From Bacteroides intestinalis (GTDB taxonomy: Bacteria > Bacteroidota > Bacteroidia > Bacteroidales > Bacteroidaceae): a DNA stretch of 64,000 nt. Location: NCBI RefSeq assembly GCF_003464595.1, contig NZ_QRZF01000020.1:1-64000 (forward strand), in the 5' to 3' direction. The translations under genes were made by a program, and so were the position numbers. Numbering within the stretch: the stretch's first letter is position 1; each line of letters starts with the position of its first letter. Positions 48,429 to 57,176 of the stretch are shown in pieces. The notes under the pieces are model-generated. The model saw only the letters and a list, made by a program, of their open reading frames with translations. It searched no databases and was not told the origin of the DNA.

Positions 48429-49853
48429 ATGAAACGTTTATTGAAATATCTATTTGTTTGTTGCATCTGTATCCTGAATATGAGTGCCATGGCTCAATCT
48501 GCTTCTGGCATTAAGGGAAAGGTTATGTGCCAAGGTAAAGGAATATCCAATGTCGTGGTGACGAATGGTTTCGACTGCGTGTTGACAGACACGAAAGGAA
48601 TGTATAGTTTACCATATCATCGGGATGCACGTTTTGTTTATGTGACGACTCCGGCCGGATATCTGCCTCAAAGAGAAGCGAGTCTTCCTCACTATTATAA
48701 AAGAATAGACAGTGAAGTGGAAAACTATGATTTTACCTTGATTAAGAATCCTAAGAATGATGATAAACATATCTGTCTGGTACAGTCTGATGTACAAGCT
48801 GCCAAAGCTAGTGACATTGAGGGGTATATGAAATATTTGAAAGATGTTCGTCAATTTGTAGGTGAACGGCGAAATAGTGATATTTTTGTTTTGGATTGTG
48901 GTGATATTGTGGGTAATGCACCGGCTATATTTCCTTCTTATATCCAAGCTTCTAATGTCCTGGACCTTCCTTTCTATCGTGCTGTAGGCAATCATGATAT
49001 GGAATATGGAGTACGCTCTTATGAACATTCTTACAAGACTTTTGAAGAGTATTTCGGACCGATCTATTATTCTTTCAATCGGGGTAAGGCACATTATATT
49101 GTATTGAATAACTGCTTCTATATTAATCGTCATTATCGCTATATAGGCTATATTGATGAGCGAACGCTGCAATGGATAGAGGCGGATTTATCTTTCGTAC
49201 CGAAAGATCATCTGGTTTTTGTTGCAATGCATATTCCAAGCAGCTCTACAAAAGAGCTACAGTTTAATGCATTACTTCCTGATGAAACCAGCAATGCCTC
49301 CAGTTTATATGATCTTTTAGCCGGATATGATGCACACATATTTTCCGGACATACCCATTACAATTGGAACGTTGTGTTTAATGATAAACTCATGGAACAT
49401 AATACGGCGGCTGTTTGCGGTACTTTCTGGAAAGCCGATATCTGTACGGATGGTACCCCCAGCGGTTACGGAATTTATGAAGTAAATGGTAATAAGGTTA
49501 CTTGGAGCTATAAGAGTGCGGGATTTCCTATTGATCACCAATTCAGAGGGTATCCGGTCGGTTCTTCAGAAGAATACCCCCAGGATATTATTGCCAATGT
49601 TTGGAATTGGGATGAGTTGTGGAAAGTTGAGTGGTATGAGAATGGTAAGTGCATGGGTGAGATGCAACGTTTCGAAGGGTATGATCCTGAAGCAAAGATT
49701 ATCTGTTCGGATAAAGAACGGGTAGAATATGACTGGATTATGCCTATAAAAACAGAGCATTTATTTAAGGCGACTCCCCAAAATAAGAATGCAGTTATCG
49801 AGATAGTAGTAACGGATCGTTTCGGACATATATATAAGCAAAATATTAAATAA
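48429..49853 (+). CDS. Exported calcineurin-like phosphoesterase (MetallophosN/MetallophosC type)
   Basis: A 474-residue protein with a signal peptide (residues about 1-22), an N-terminal Ig-like MetallophosN domain (about 27-105, GIKGKVMCQGKGISNVVVTNG), a phosphoesterase core and a C-terminal beta domain. Metal-ligand motifs are QSDVQ (Asp121), CGD (Asp159), GNHD (Asn188, His189), AMHIP (His268) and SGHTH (His308, His310). Gln replaces the usual His in DxH, which appears normal for this subfamily. I start at ATG 48429; an upstream in-frame ATG lies in the previous gene. Likely removes a phosphate or phosphodiester group from the imported or surface glycan. Confidence 0.9.
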   Translation: MKRLLKYLFVCCICILNMSAMAQSASGIKGKVMCQGKGISNVVVTNGFDCVLTDTKGMYSLPYHRDARFVYVTTPAGYLPQREASLPHYYKRIDSEVENYDFTLIKNPKNDDKHICLVQSDVQAAKASDIEGYMKYLKDVRQFVGERRNSDIFVLDCGDIVGNAPAIFPSYIQASNVLDLPFYRAVGNHDMEYGVRSYEHSYKTFEEYFGPIYYSFNRGKAHYIVLNNCFYINRHYRYIGYIDERTLQWIEADLSFVPKDHLVFVAMHIPSSSTKELQFNALLPDETSNASSLYDLLAGYDAHIFSGHTHYNWNVVFNDKLMEHNTAAVCGTFWKADICTDGTPSGYGIYEVNGNKVTWSYKSAGFPIDHQFRGYPVGSSEEYPQDIIANVWNWDELWKVEWYENGKCMGEMQRFEGYDPEAKIICSDKERVEYDWIMPIKTEHLFKATPQNKNAVIEIVVTDRFGHIYKQNIK

Positions 49854-49860
49854 CAATTCT

Positions 49861-51264
49861 ATGAAATCTACAATTAATATAGGGTACCTTGTTTTTCTGT
49901 CAGTTGTTGCTGCCTTAGGTGGTTTCCTCTTTGGATACGATACAGCTGTCATTTCCGGAACTATTGCTCAGGTGACAGAGTTGTTTAAACTTGATGCCTT
50001 ACAGCAGGGATGGTATGTAGGATGTGCATTAATAGGCTCCATAGTTGGAGTACTTTTTGCCGGAGTCCTAAGTGATAAATTCGGTCGTAAACTGACTATG
50101 GTTATTTCAGCGGTTTTATTTTCTACATCAGCCATTGGATGTGCTTTATGTGCTGATTTTAACCAGTTGGTCATTTACCGTATAATTGGTGGCATTGGTA
50201 TTGGCGTTGTTTCTATAATATCTCCACTTTACATTTCAGAGGTTTCTGTTGCCCAGTACAGAGGACGATTGGTTTCTTTATATCAATTGGCCGTGACTGT
50301 TGGTTTTTTAGGTGCATATTTAGTGAATTACCAACTGCTGGCTTATGCTGAAAGTTGTACTAATCCGGGAACTGGCTGGTTTGATTTAATTTTTGTAACT
50401 GAGGTGTGGAGAGGGATGTTAGGAATGGAGACTCTTCCAGCTATACTGTTCTTTATCATCATTTTCTTTATACCGGAAAGTCCCCGCTGGTTGCTTTTGA
50501 AAGGACAGGATGCCAAGGCTACAAATATTTTGGAGAGAATTTATGTTTCTGCTAAAGATGTAGCATTTCAGGTGAATGAAACGAAATCGGTTTTATCTTC
50601 CGAATCAAAATCCGAATGGTCTTTATTGTTGCAACCAGGAATTCTGAAAGCTGTCATCATTGGTGTTTGTATTGCTATATTAGGCCAGTTTATGGGAGTA
50701 AATGCCGTTTTGTATTACGGCCCTTCTATCTTCGAGAATGCAGGTTTGTCAGGTGGCGATTCTCTTTTCTATCAGGTTCTGGTAGGATTGGTTAATACTT
50801 TAACTACGGTTCTGGCATTAGTCATTATTGACAAAGTCGGCCGTAAGAAGTTAGTTTATTATGGAGTTTCGGGTATGGTCGTTACTTTATTACTAATAGG
50901 ATTCTATTTCTTGTTTGGTGAATCCTTAGGTATTTCAAGCATATTCCTGCTTATATTCTTTTTGTTTTATGTATTTTGCTGTGCTGTCTCCATATGTGCA
51001 GTGGTATTTGTCCTTCTTTCTGAAATGTATCCTACCAAAGTTCGCGGATTAGCTATGTCTATCGCAGGATTTTCTTTATGGATCGGAACGTATCTTATCG
51101 GCCAATTAACCCCCTGGATGCTCCAGAATCTTACCCCCGCCGGAACATTCTTTTTATTTGCTGTCATGTGCGTTCCTTATATGCTTATTGTTTGGAAACT
51201 CGTTCCTGAGACTACCGGCAAATCGTTGGAAGAGATTGAGCGTTACTGGACCAGTTCCAAATAG
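49861..51264 (+). CDS. Sugar-porter MFS transporter
   Basis: A 467-residue, 12-helix proton symporter of the sugar porter family (XylE/GalP type). Signatures are GGFLFGYDTAVISGT, the loop DKFGRK after helix 2, PESPRWLLLKG at the centre, a second DKVGRKKL and PETTGKSLEEIE at the C-terminus. It carries the monosaccharide released in the periplasm into the cytoplasm. It lies between the phosphoesterase and the 2-epimerase, suggesting that a hexose or N-acetylhexosamine is the imported unit. Confidence 0.94.
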   Translation: MKSTINIGYLVFLSVVAALGGFLFGYDTAVISGTIAQVTELFKLDALQQGWYVGCALIGSIVGVLFAGVLSDKFGRKLTMVISAVLFSTSAIGCALCADFNQLVIYRIIGGIGIGVVSIISPLYISEVSVAQYRGRLVSLYQLAVTVGFLGAYLVNYQLLAYAESCTNPGTGWFDLIFVTEVWRGMLGMETLPAILFFIIIFFIPESPRWLLLKGQDAKATNILERIYVSAKDVAFQVNETKSVLSSESKSEWSLLLQPGILKAVIIGVCIAILGQFMGVNAVLYYGPSIFENAGLSGGDSLFYQVLVGLVNTLTTVLALVIIDKVGRKKLVYYGVSGMVVTLLLIGFYFLFGESLGISSIFLLIFFLFYVFCCAVSICAVVFVLLSEMYPTKVRGLAMSIAGFSLWIGTYLIGQLTPWMLQNLTPAGTFFLFAVMCVPYMLIVWKLVPETTGKSLEEIERYWTSSK

Positions 51265-51301
51265 AAATCGACCTTAATATACATATATAATATAGAGAAT
51301 T

Positions 51302-52477
51302 ATGGATTTTAAAAAATTAGCTGCTCTTTATAAGGACGAACTGATGGATAATGTTCTTCCTTTCTGGCTAGAACATTCTCAGGATCACGAGTTCGGCGGG
51401 TATTTCACTTGCTTGGACCGTCAAGGTAATGTTTTCGATACAGATAAGTTTGTTTGGTTGCAAGGCCGTGAGGTATGGTTGTTTTCAATGCTCTACAATA
51501 AGGTAGAGAAACGTCAGGAATGGTTGGATTGTGCCATTCAAGGCGGGGAGTTCTTGAAAAAGTACGGTCACGATGGAAATTACAATTGGTATTTCTCTCT
51601 TGACCGTACGGGACGCCCGCTGGTAGATCCTTATAACATTTTCTCATACACTTTTGCAACCATGGCTTTCGGACAACTCAGTCTTGCTACCGGAAATCAG
51701 GAATATGCTGATATTGCTAAGAAGACTTTTGAGATCATCCTGTCTAAAGTGGATAATCCGAAGGGTAAGTGGAATAAACTGCATCCCGGTACGCGAGATT
51801 TGAAAAACTTCGCTCTCCCGATGATTCTATGTAATCTGGCTTTGGAAATCGAACATTTACTTGATGCTGATTATTTAGAGAAAACTATGGAGGTATGCAT
51901 CCATGAAGTAATGGAGGTTTTCTATCGTCCTGAACTGGGAGGTATCATCATTGAAAATGTACAGACTAACGGTGAACTTTCTGATTCTTTTGAGGGACGC
52001 CAGGTGACTCCGGGGCATGATATTGAAGCCATGTGGTTTATTATGGATCTTGGAAAACGTCTGCATCGTCCTGAACTGATAGAAAAAGCCAAGAATGTTA
52101 CTTTGACAATGTTGGAGTATGGCTGGGATAAAGAGTTCGGCGGTATATATTACTTTATGGACCGTAAAGGATATCCTCCTCAACAACTGGAATGGGACCA
52201 AAAACTTTGGTGGGTACATATTGAAACATTGATTTCTTTATTGAAAGCTTATCAACTTACTGGCGATAAGAAATGTTTGGAATGGTTCGAGAAAGTGCAT
52301 GATTATACCTGGAATCATTTTAAAGATCCGGAATATGCTGAATGGTACGGCTATCTGAATAGGAGAGGAGAGGTGTTGCTACCATTAAAAGGTGGGAAAT
52401 GGAAAGGATGTTTCCATGTACCCAGAGGACTGTATCAATGCTGGACAGTGCTGGAAGAAATTATAAAATCAGAATGA
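51302..52477 (+). CDS. AGE-family 2-epimerase/isomerase
   Basis: A 391-residue (alpha/alpha)6-barrel enzyme of the N-acylglucosamine 2-epimerase family, cytoplasmic (no signal). Candidate catalytic histidines are in TPGHDIEAMWF, WWVHIETL and GCFHVPRG. Family members interconvert GlcNAc/ManNAc, glucose/mannose or isomerise mannose/fructose, and sequence alone cannot choose among these. With the transporter and the downstream sialate O-acetylesterase, an N-acetylhexosamine substrate is the more attractive guess. Confidence 0.93.
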   Translation: MDFKKLAALYKDELMDNVLPFWLEHSQDHEFGGYFTCLDRQGNVFDTDKFVWLQGREVWLFSMLYNKVEKRQEWLDCAIQGGEFLKKYGHDGNYNWYFSLDRTGRPLVDPYNIFSYTFATMAFGQLSLATGNQEYADIAKKTFEIILSKVDNPKGKWNKLHPGTRDLKNFALPMILCNLALEIEHLLDADYLEKTMEVCIHEVMEVFYRPELGGIIIENVQTNGELSDSFEGRQVTPGHDIEAMWFIMDLGKRLHRPELIEKAKNVTLTMLEYGWDKEFGGIYYFMDRKGYPPQQLEWDQKLWWVHIETLISLLKAYQLTGDKKCLEWFEKVHDYTWNHFKDPEYAEWYGYLNRRGEVLLPLKGGKWKGCFHVPRGLYQCWTVLEEIIKSE

Positions 52478-52490
52478 AAAATCTAATACT

Positions 52491-53555
52491 ATGAATCGAC
52501 GAAATTTTCTAACGACTTTAGGCTTGGGGGCTGCCGGTATCATTTTACCGGGAGTCTCGCAGGCAAAAGTTCTGCAGGAGGCCATTCAAAATCCAAACAT
52601 CAAGCCGATATCCGGTTCCTGGTTTGAATTCCAACACCCGGGAGGAAAAGAAGGTGTGTATTGGGATAAAGATTTGAGAAACTTTACTGCAACCCAGTGG
52701 CGGGAAAAGATACGTGAAATCCGTGAAACAGGCATGGAATACTTAGTCATGATGAATGTAGCTTCTCATGGTTTTGCATTTTATGATACGGACCTGGCTC
52801 CTAAGTTTAAAATGGGATGTGAAGATCCCATAGAAACAGTACTTTCGGCAGCAGATGAGTTTGGTGTTAAGTTCTTTGTAAGCAATGACTATTGGGCATT
52901 AGATCTGGATGCTGTAAAGATGATGACCGACAAAGAGTTGGGCAGGAAGAGAGCCAAATGCATGGAAGAAATTTATGCAAGATATGGACATCATAAAAGT
53001 TTCTATGGTTGGTATTTTCCCAATGAATCATGGTTGGATCCTTATTTTGGTGAGTATGTAATTCCATATGTGAATGAATGTGCGCAGATAGCCAAGTCTC
53101 TGAATGCGAATTGTGTAAATATCATTGCGCCTTATAACATTAAGGCCGAAAAGTGTGATGACACATTCATTAAACAATTAGAGCAACTCAATGTAGAGAT
53201 CGTAGCTTATCAAGATGGCGTGGGAGTGGGTGTCACTACCTTTAGTCAATCAGCCCGTGCTTTTGAAAATTTAGCTAAAGCGCATCAAAAAGCCGGTCGT
53301 TCAAGAATATGGGCCGACATGGAGCTTTTTTACTTTGAACAGACTACTCATGGTAGTTTAATCTCGGCTGATTTTGATAAGAGAATTATTCATCAGATGG
53401 AGGCTATATCTCCATTTGTAGATAAGATTCTGGTATATCAATATCTTGGTATAATGAATAAACCCGGTTCGCTGGCTCATGCCGGTCTGCGTGATGAGTC
53501 AGTCAGACTATACAATCAGTACATGGATTGGTATAGAAAGCAGAACTTTAAATAA
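52491..53555 (+). CDS. DUF4434 TIM-barrel protein 2 (exported)
   Basis: A 354-residue protein with a Tat-like signal (NRRNFLTTLGLGAAGIILPG) and a single DUF4434 domain. The proposed catalytic residues are Glu179 (YGWYFPNE), Gln241-Asp242 (AYQDGVG) and Glu278 (IWADMELF). Here the last motif has Leu-Phe after Glu where the other copies have Thr-Phe. It starts 13 bases after the epimerase gene. Confidence 0.85.
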   Translation: MNRRNFLTTLGLGAAGIILPGVSQAKVLQEAIQNPNIKPISGSWFEFQHPGGKEGVYWDKDLRNFTATQWREKIREIRETGMEYLVMMNVASHGFAFYDTDLAPKFKMGCEDPIETVLSAADEFGVKFFVSNDYWALDLDAVKMMTDKELGRKRAKCMEEIYARYGHHKSFYGWYFPNESWLDPYFGEYVIPYVNECAQIAKSLNANCVNIIAPYNIKAEKCDDTFIKQLEQLNVEIVAYQDGVGVGVTTFSQSARAFENLAKAHQKAGRSRIWADMELFYFEQTTHGSLISADFDKRIIHQMEAISPFVDKILVYQYLGIMNKPGSLAHAGLRDESVRLYNQYMDWYRKQNFK

Positions 53556-53563
53556 TAACTACT

Positions 53564-54970
53564 ATGAAACGATTAGTTACTATAATAACATTTATACTGG
53601 TATTTGCCAATATCTCAGCACAGAACCCGGAATTTGCTCTTCCATCTATCATTAGTGATCATGCGGTGATGCAACGGAATTCTGAAGTGAAGCTTTGGGG
53701 ATGGTGTCCCAGTGTATGGGACCTGAAGATTGTATGCAGTTGGGCCCCTACAGATACGGTACATGTAAAGTCGGATATGCATTGCGCCTGGGAAGCCTAT
53801 ATACGTACTCCGGAAGCTGCAGGACCTCATAGTATTCGTTTTTACGGTTGGGAGAACAAACTGGAGAGGGAAATAAAAGATATTCTGATGGGTGAAACAT
53901 GGTTGTGTTCCGGCCAGTCCAATATGGAATATATTATGAGCTATCCGGTTCGTGATGCCGGGGATATCACAAAAGCTTTGGAAAATAAGCAAGTTCGTTT
54001 TTTCAAGATATCTAAAGCAACGTCTAAGTATCCGGTAGAACGTATTCAGGGACAATGGGAAATTTGTTCTCCGGAAACTTACAAAGATTTCAGCGCTGTG
54101 GCCTTCTTCTTTGGTCAACATTTGAATGAAGCACTGAATGTGCCAGTCGGACTGATTGGATCTTATTGGGGAGGAACAGCAGTAGAACCTTGGATCGATG
54201 AATTTACTTTCAGCCATGAAAAGGAGTTGTTTGAGTTATCACAAAAACAACAAGTAGCAGGTTGGTCTCCTACTGCCAACTCATCCATTTACAATGCAAT
54301 GATTCATCCTATCAAGAATTATACTATTGCAGGCGTCATCTGGTACCAGGGAGAAGCTAATAATGAACGGGCTGCTGACTATGGTCCTCTGTTTGATGGA
54401 ATGATAAGAGGTTGGAGAAATGAATTTCACCGTTTTTTGCCCTTTTATTTTGTGCAGATTGCTCCATGGAATGGATATGCAGACAGAAATGCTGCTTATT
54501 TACGGGAACAGCAGGCAGATGTTGCTGCAACATTACATAACACTGGAATGGTCGTAGTCAGCGATCTGGTGAATGATATTTCTGATATCCATCCGAGTCT
54601 GAAAAAACAGGTCGGTGTCCGTTTGGCCAATATGGCATTGAAGAAAACCTACCATAGGGAAGAAGTGGAGCCTTATTCTCCGATGTTAAAGTCTATCCGT
54701 ATAGAAGGACGCAAAGTTATGGTGACTACTACTGCTATTAAATTAACGTGTAATGACAAAACCATCCAAAACTTTGAGATAGTGGATCAGGCAGGAAATG
54801 TATATCCGGCAGATGCCAAACTAATGAAGAATGGTGAGATTAGTGTTTCTTCCGTAAAAGTAAAAACTCCGGTTGCAGTACGCTATTGCTTTACCAATGA
54901 TGCAGTTCCCAATTTATTTGATAGTAACGGGTTGCCTTTGGCACCATTTAGAACAGATAGAAAGAAATGA
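53564..54970 (+). CDS. Sialate O-acetylesterase
   Basis: A 468-residue exported SGNH-type esterase of the SASA family. A signal peptide (about 1-19) is followed by a beta domain (ISDHAVMQRNSEVKLWGW, the typical opening), the nucleophile block CSGQSNMEY (Ser118), the Gly-containing SYWGGTAVEPW, and the catalytic Asp-His block SDIHPSLKKQVG. It removes O-acetyl groups, classically from sialic acid, though many homologues act on other acetylated sugars. It implies that the target glycan is O-acetylated. Confidence 0.93.
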   Translation: MKRLVTIITFILVFANISAQNPEFALPSIISDHAVMQRNSEVKLWGWCPSVWDLKIVCSWAPTDTVHVKSDMHCAWEAYIRTPEAAGPHSIRFYGWENKLEREIKDILMGETWLCSGQSNMEYIMSYPVRDAGDITKALENKQVRFFKISKATSKYPVERIQGQWEICSPETYKDFSAVAFFFGQHLNEALNVPVGLIGSYWGGTAVEPWIDEFTFSHEKELFELSQKQQVAGWSPTANSSIYNAMIHPIKNYTIAGVIWYQGEANNERAADYGPLFDGMIRGWRNEFHRFLPFYFVQIAPWNGYADRNAAYLREQQADVAATLHNTGMVVVSDLVNDISDIHPSLKKQVGVRLANMALKKTYHREEVEPYSPMLKSIRIEGRKVMVTTTAIKLTCNDKTIQNFEIVDQAGNVYPADAKLMKNGEISVSSVKVKTPVAVRYCFTNDAVPNLFDSNGLPLAPFRTDRKK

Positions 54971-57153
54971 AAAAATATTTATTGATCCTATTTAGTTCAC
55001 TATTGTGTCTTTCCTGTTTGGCCCAGACTTCTAATTTGAAGTTTCGTGATGGAAAGTTCAAGATTGTGCAGTTCACCGATTTGCACTGGGTGGAAAGCGA
55101 TTCTTATAAACAAAAGAATGACAGTACTTATAACTTGATGCGTGAAATTATTCGCTCAGAACGTCCTGATCTTGTGATTCTGACAGGTGATGTAGTGGTT
55201 TCCTGGAATGCTCTTCGTGGCTGGAAAAGATTGGCTGGTTTGTTCGAGGAAGAGAAAATGCCGTTTGCTGTTACGTTCGGGAATCATGATGAAGAAACTG
55301 ATATGAATAATGCCCAGATTCTTGAATTTCTGCGTACGGTACCCTATAACCTGACTTATGATGCAGAAAATGGAAAGTTGTCCGGTTCCGGTAATTGTGC
55401 GCTTCCTATCCTTTCATCTGATGGAAATTCAGAAAAATGGGTTTTGTATTTGTTCGATTCACATAATCTTACCCAAGACCGTTCTTTCGGATATTATGAC
55501 TGGATTAAGCATGATCAGATAGATTGGTATCGTAAGACAAGTGATCAGTTTACAGTACGTAATAAATACAGATTGCCATCGATGGCGTTTTTCCATATTC
55601 CTCTACCCGAACATGAAACGGCCAGATGGGCTTGCCGTGAATTCGGTGAGAAGCAGGAAGGTGTTTGTGCGTCCAACATAAATTCAGGCTTATTGTCCTC
55701 TTTTATAGAGAAAAAAGATGTAATAGGAGTATTTGTCGGGCACGATCATAACAATGACTATATGGTTGATTGGAACGGTAATATAGCATTAGCTTATGGA
55801 CGTAAAACAGGCTATCCGTCTGCTTATAATGAAGTTCTGAGCCGAGGTGCCCGTATCATTAATCTGCATGAAGATGAAGCCAGCTTCGATTCATATATTA
55901 TTGACCTGAAAGGTACATATTTCCATTACATGTTCGAACAGAAAAATCAAGGTACCAATATCCCTCGTTTCAGCGGTTCTTTTATACAAGAATATTTAGT
56001 TGCTAATTGGGATGATGCACGTTGGGATCGGGAAATGGAAATGTTTAAAGAGGCAGGTATGAAGTATCTGATTTATGCACCTGCACTTCTGACAGATGAG
56101 AAAGGAAAAACAACTACTAACTATCCCTCTTCGCTGACAAAGAAAAAACAGCAGAACAAGACACTTGAAAAGTGTTTGCGCAGTGCCCAGAAGAATGGAA
56201 TAAAGATCTTTATTGGACTGAATTTTAACGATAGATGGTGGAAAGTAGATTATGATGCAGATTGGTTGATTAGCCAAATGGAAATCGGCAATAAAGTGGC
56301 AGATGAACTGGTTGCCTTGTACAAGGAAAAATATCCGGATGCAATGTACGGATGGTATTGGGTTTGGGAAGTTGACAATCTGAACTGTATGACAGCTGAA
56401 CGTCAGGCTATTCTGGCGAGAGCCTTAAATACAAATTTGGATCATCTTTCAAAGCTCACTCCGGGAATGCCGCTCATGCTTTCTCCGTTTATGAATCATA
56501 AAGTAGGTGGAAATGCAGAAGAATACGGAAAAATGTGGGAGAATGTTTTTGCACAAACTCACTTCCGATTTGGAGATATTTTTGCTCCGCAAGACTGTGT
56601 CGGTGCCGGTGGATTGAACTTAGATAATTTATCGGACTGGTTCTCTAAATTGAAACAAGCTGTCAATACTAAACCGGGATTGAAATTCTGGGGAAATGTT
56701 GAAACGTTCGATCAACAATTCTGGGTGAGTGCTCCTCTGACAAGGATAAAGAAGCAACTGGATATAGTTAATGGTTATGTAAGTAATCTAATCTGCTTTG
56801 CTTATAGCCATTATAATAGTCCGTTTGTAGTGAATAAGGACTATCATCAAGCCTACCTGCAATACTGTAAAGAAGGTAAACTTCCTCAAATAGCTACTCC
56901 GCAGGAAGTTATAAGTGCCAGTATGATAAAGGTAGCTAATGGCATGGAAGTTAAGTGGATTCCAGGTAGTCTGGAGTCGGTTGCCGGTTTTAATATTTAT
57001 AAGAATGGCACGCTCTTAAAGAAACTTCAGATACATGGAAATGACTTCCTGACTTCTTTCATTGATAAGGAAGGTAATGAAGGTAGTGTATATGAGATAT
57101 CTACCTATAATGTAATGGATAAAGAATCAGCTAAGCTGAAAGTTATAAAGTAA
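54967..57153 (+). CDS. Phosphoesterase-DUF4434 fusion protein
   Basis: A 728-residue exported protein with a signal peptide (about 1-19). Residues about 30-325 are a calcineurin-like phosphoesterase with TDLHW (Asp38, His40), LTGD (Asp75), FGNHD (Asn106, His107), FFHIP (His210) and VGHDHN (His259, His261), all ligands present. Residues about 335-640 are DUF4434 with Glu468 (YGWYWVWE), Gln542-Asp543 and Glu579 (WGNVETF). Residues about 645-728 look like a fibronectin type III module. It overlaps the esterase gene by four bases. The fusion links the two activities on one substrate. Confidence 0.9.
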   Translation: MKKYLLILFSSLLCLSCLAQTSNLKFRDGKFKIVQFTDLHWVESDSYKQKNDSTYNLMREIIRSERPDLVILTGDVVVSWNALRGWKRLAGLFEEEKMPFAVTFGNHDEETDMNNAQILEFLRTVPYNLTYDAENGKLSGSGNCALPILSSDGNSEKWVLYLFDSHNLTQDRSFGYYDWIKHDQIDWYRKTSDQFTVRNKYRLPSMAFFHIPLPEHETARWACREFGEKQEGVCASNINSGLLSSFIEKKDVIGVFVGHDHNNDYMVDWNGNIALAYGRKTGYPSAYNEVLSRGARIINLHEDEASFDSYIIDLKGTYFHYMFEQKNQGTNIPRFSGSFIQEYLVANWDDARWDREMEMFKEAGMKYLIYAPALLTDEKGKTTTNYPSSLTKKKQQNKTLEKCLRSAQKNGIKIFIGLNFNDRWWKVDYDADWLISQMEIGNKVADELVALYKEKYPDAMYGWYWVWEVDNLNCMTAERQAILARALNTNLDHLSKLTPGMPLMLSPFMNHKVGGNAEEYGKMWENVFAQTHFRFGDIFAPQDCVGAGGLNLDNLSDWFSKLKQAVNTKPGLKFWGNVETFDQQFWVSAPLTRIKKQLDIVNGYVSNLICFAYSHYNSPFVVNKDYHQAYLQYCKEGKLPQIATPQEVISASMIKVANGMEVKWIPGSLESVAGFNIYKNGTLLKKLQIHGNDFLTSFIDKEGNEGSVYEISTYNVMDKESAKLKVIK

Positions 57154-57176
57154 AATATAGTTTAATGTAAAGAACC

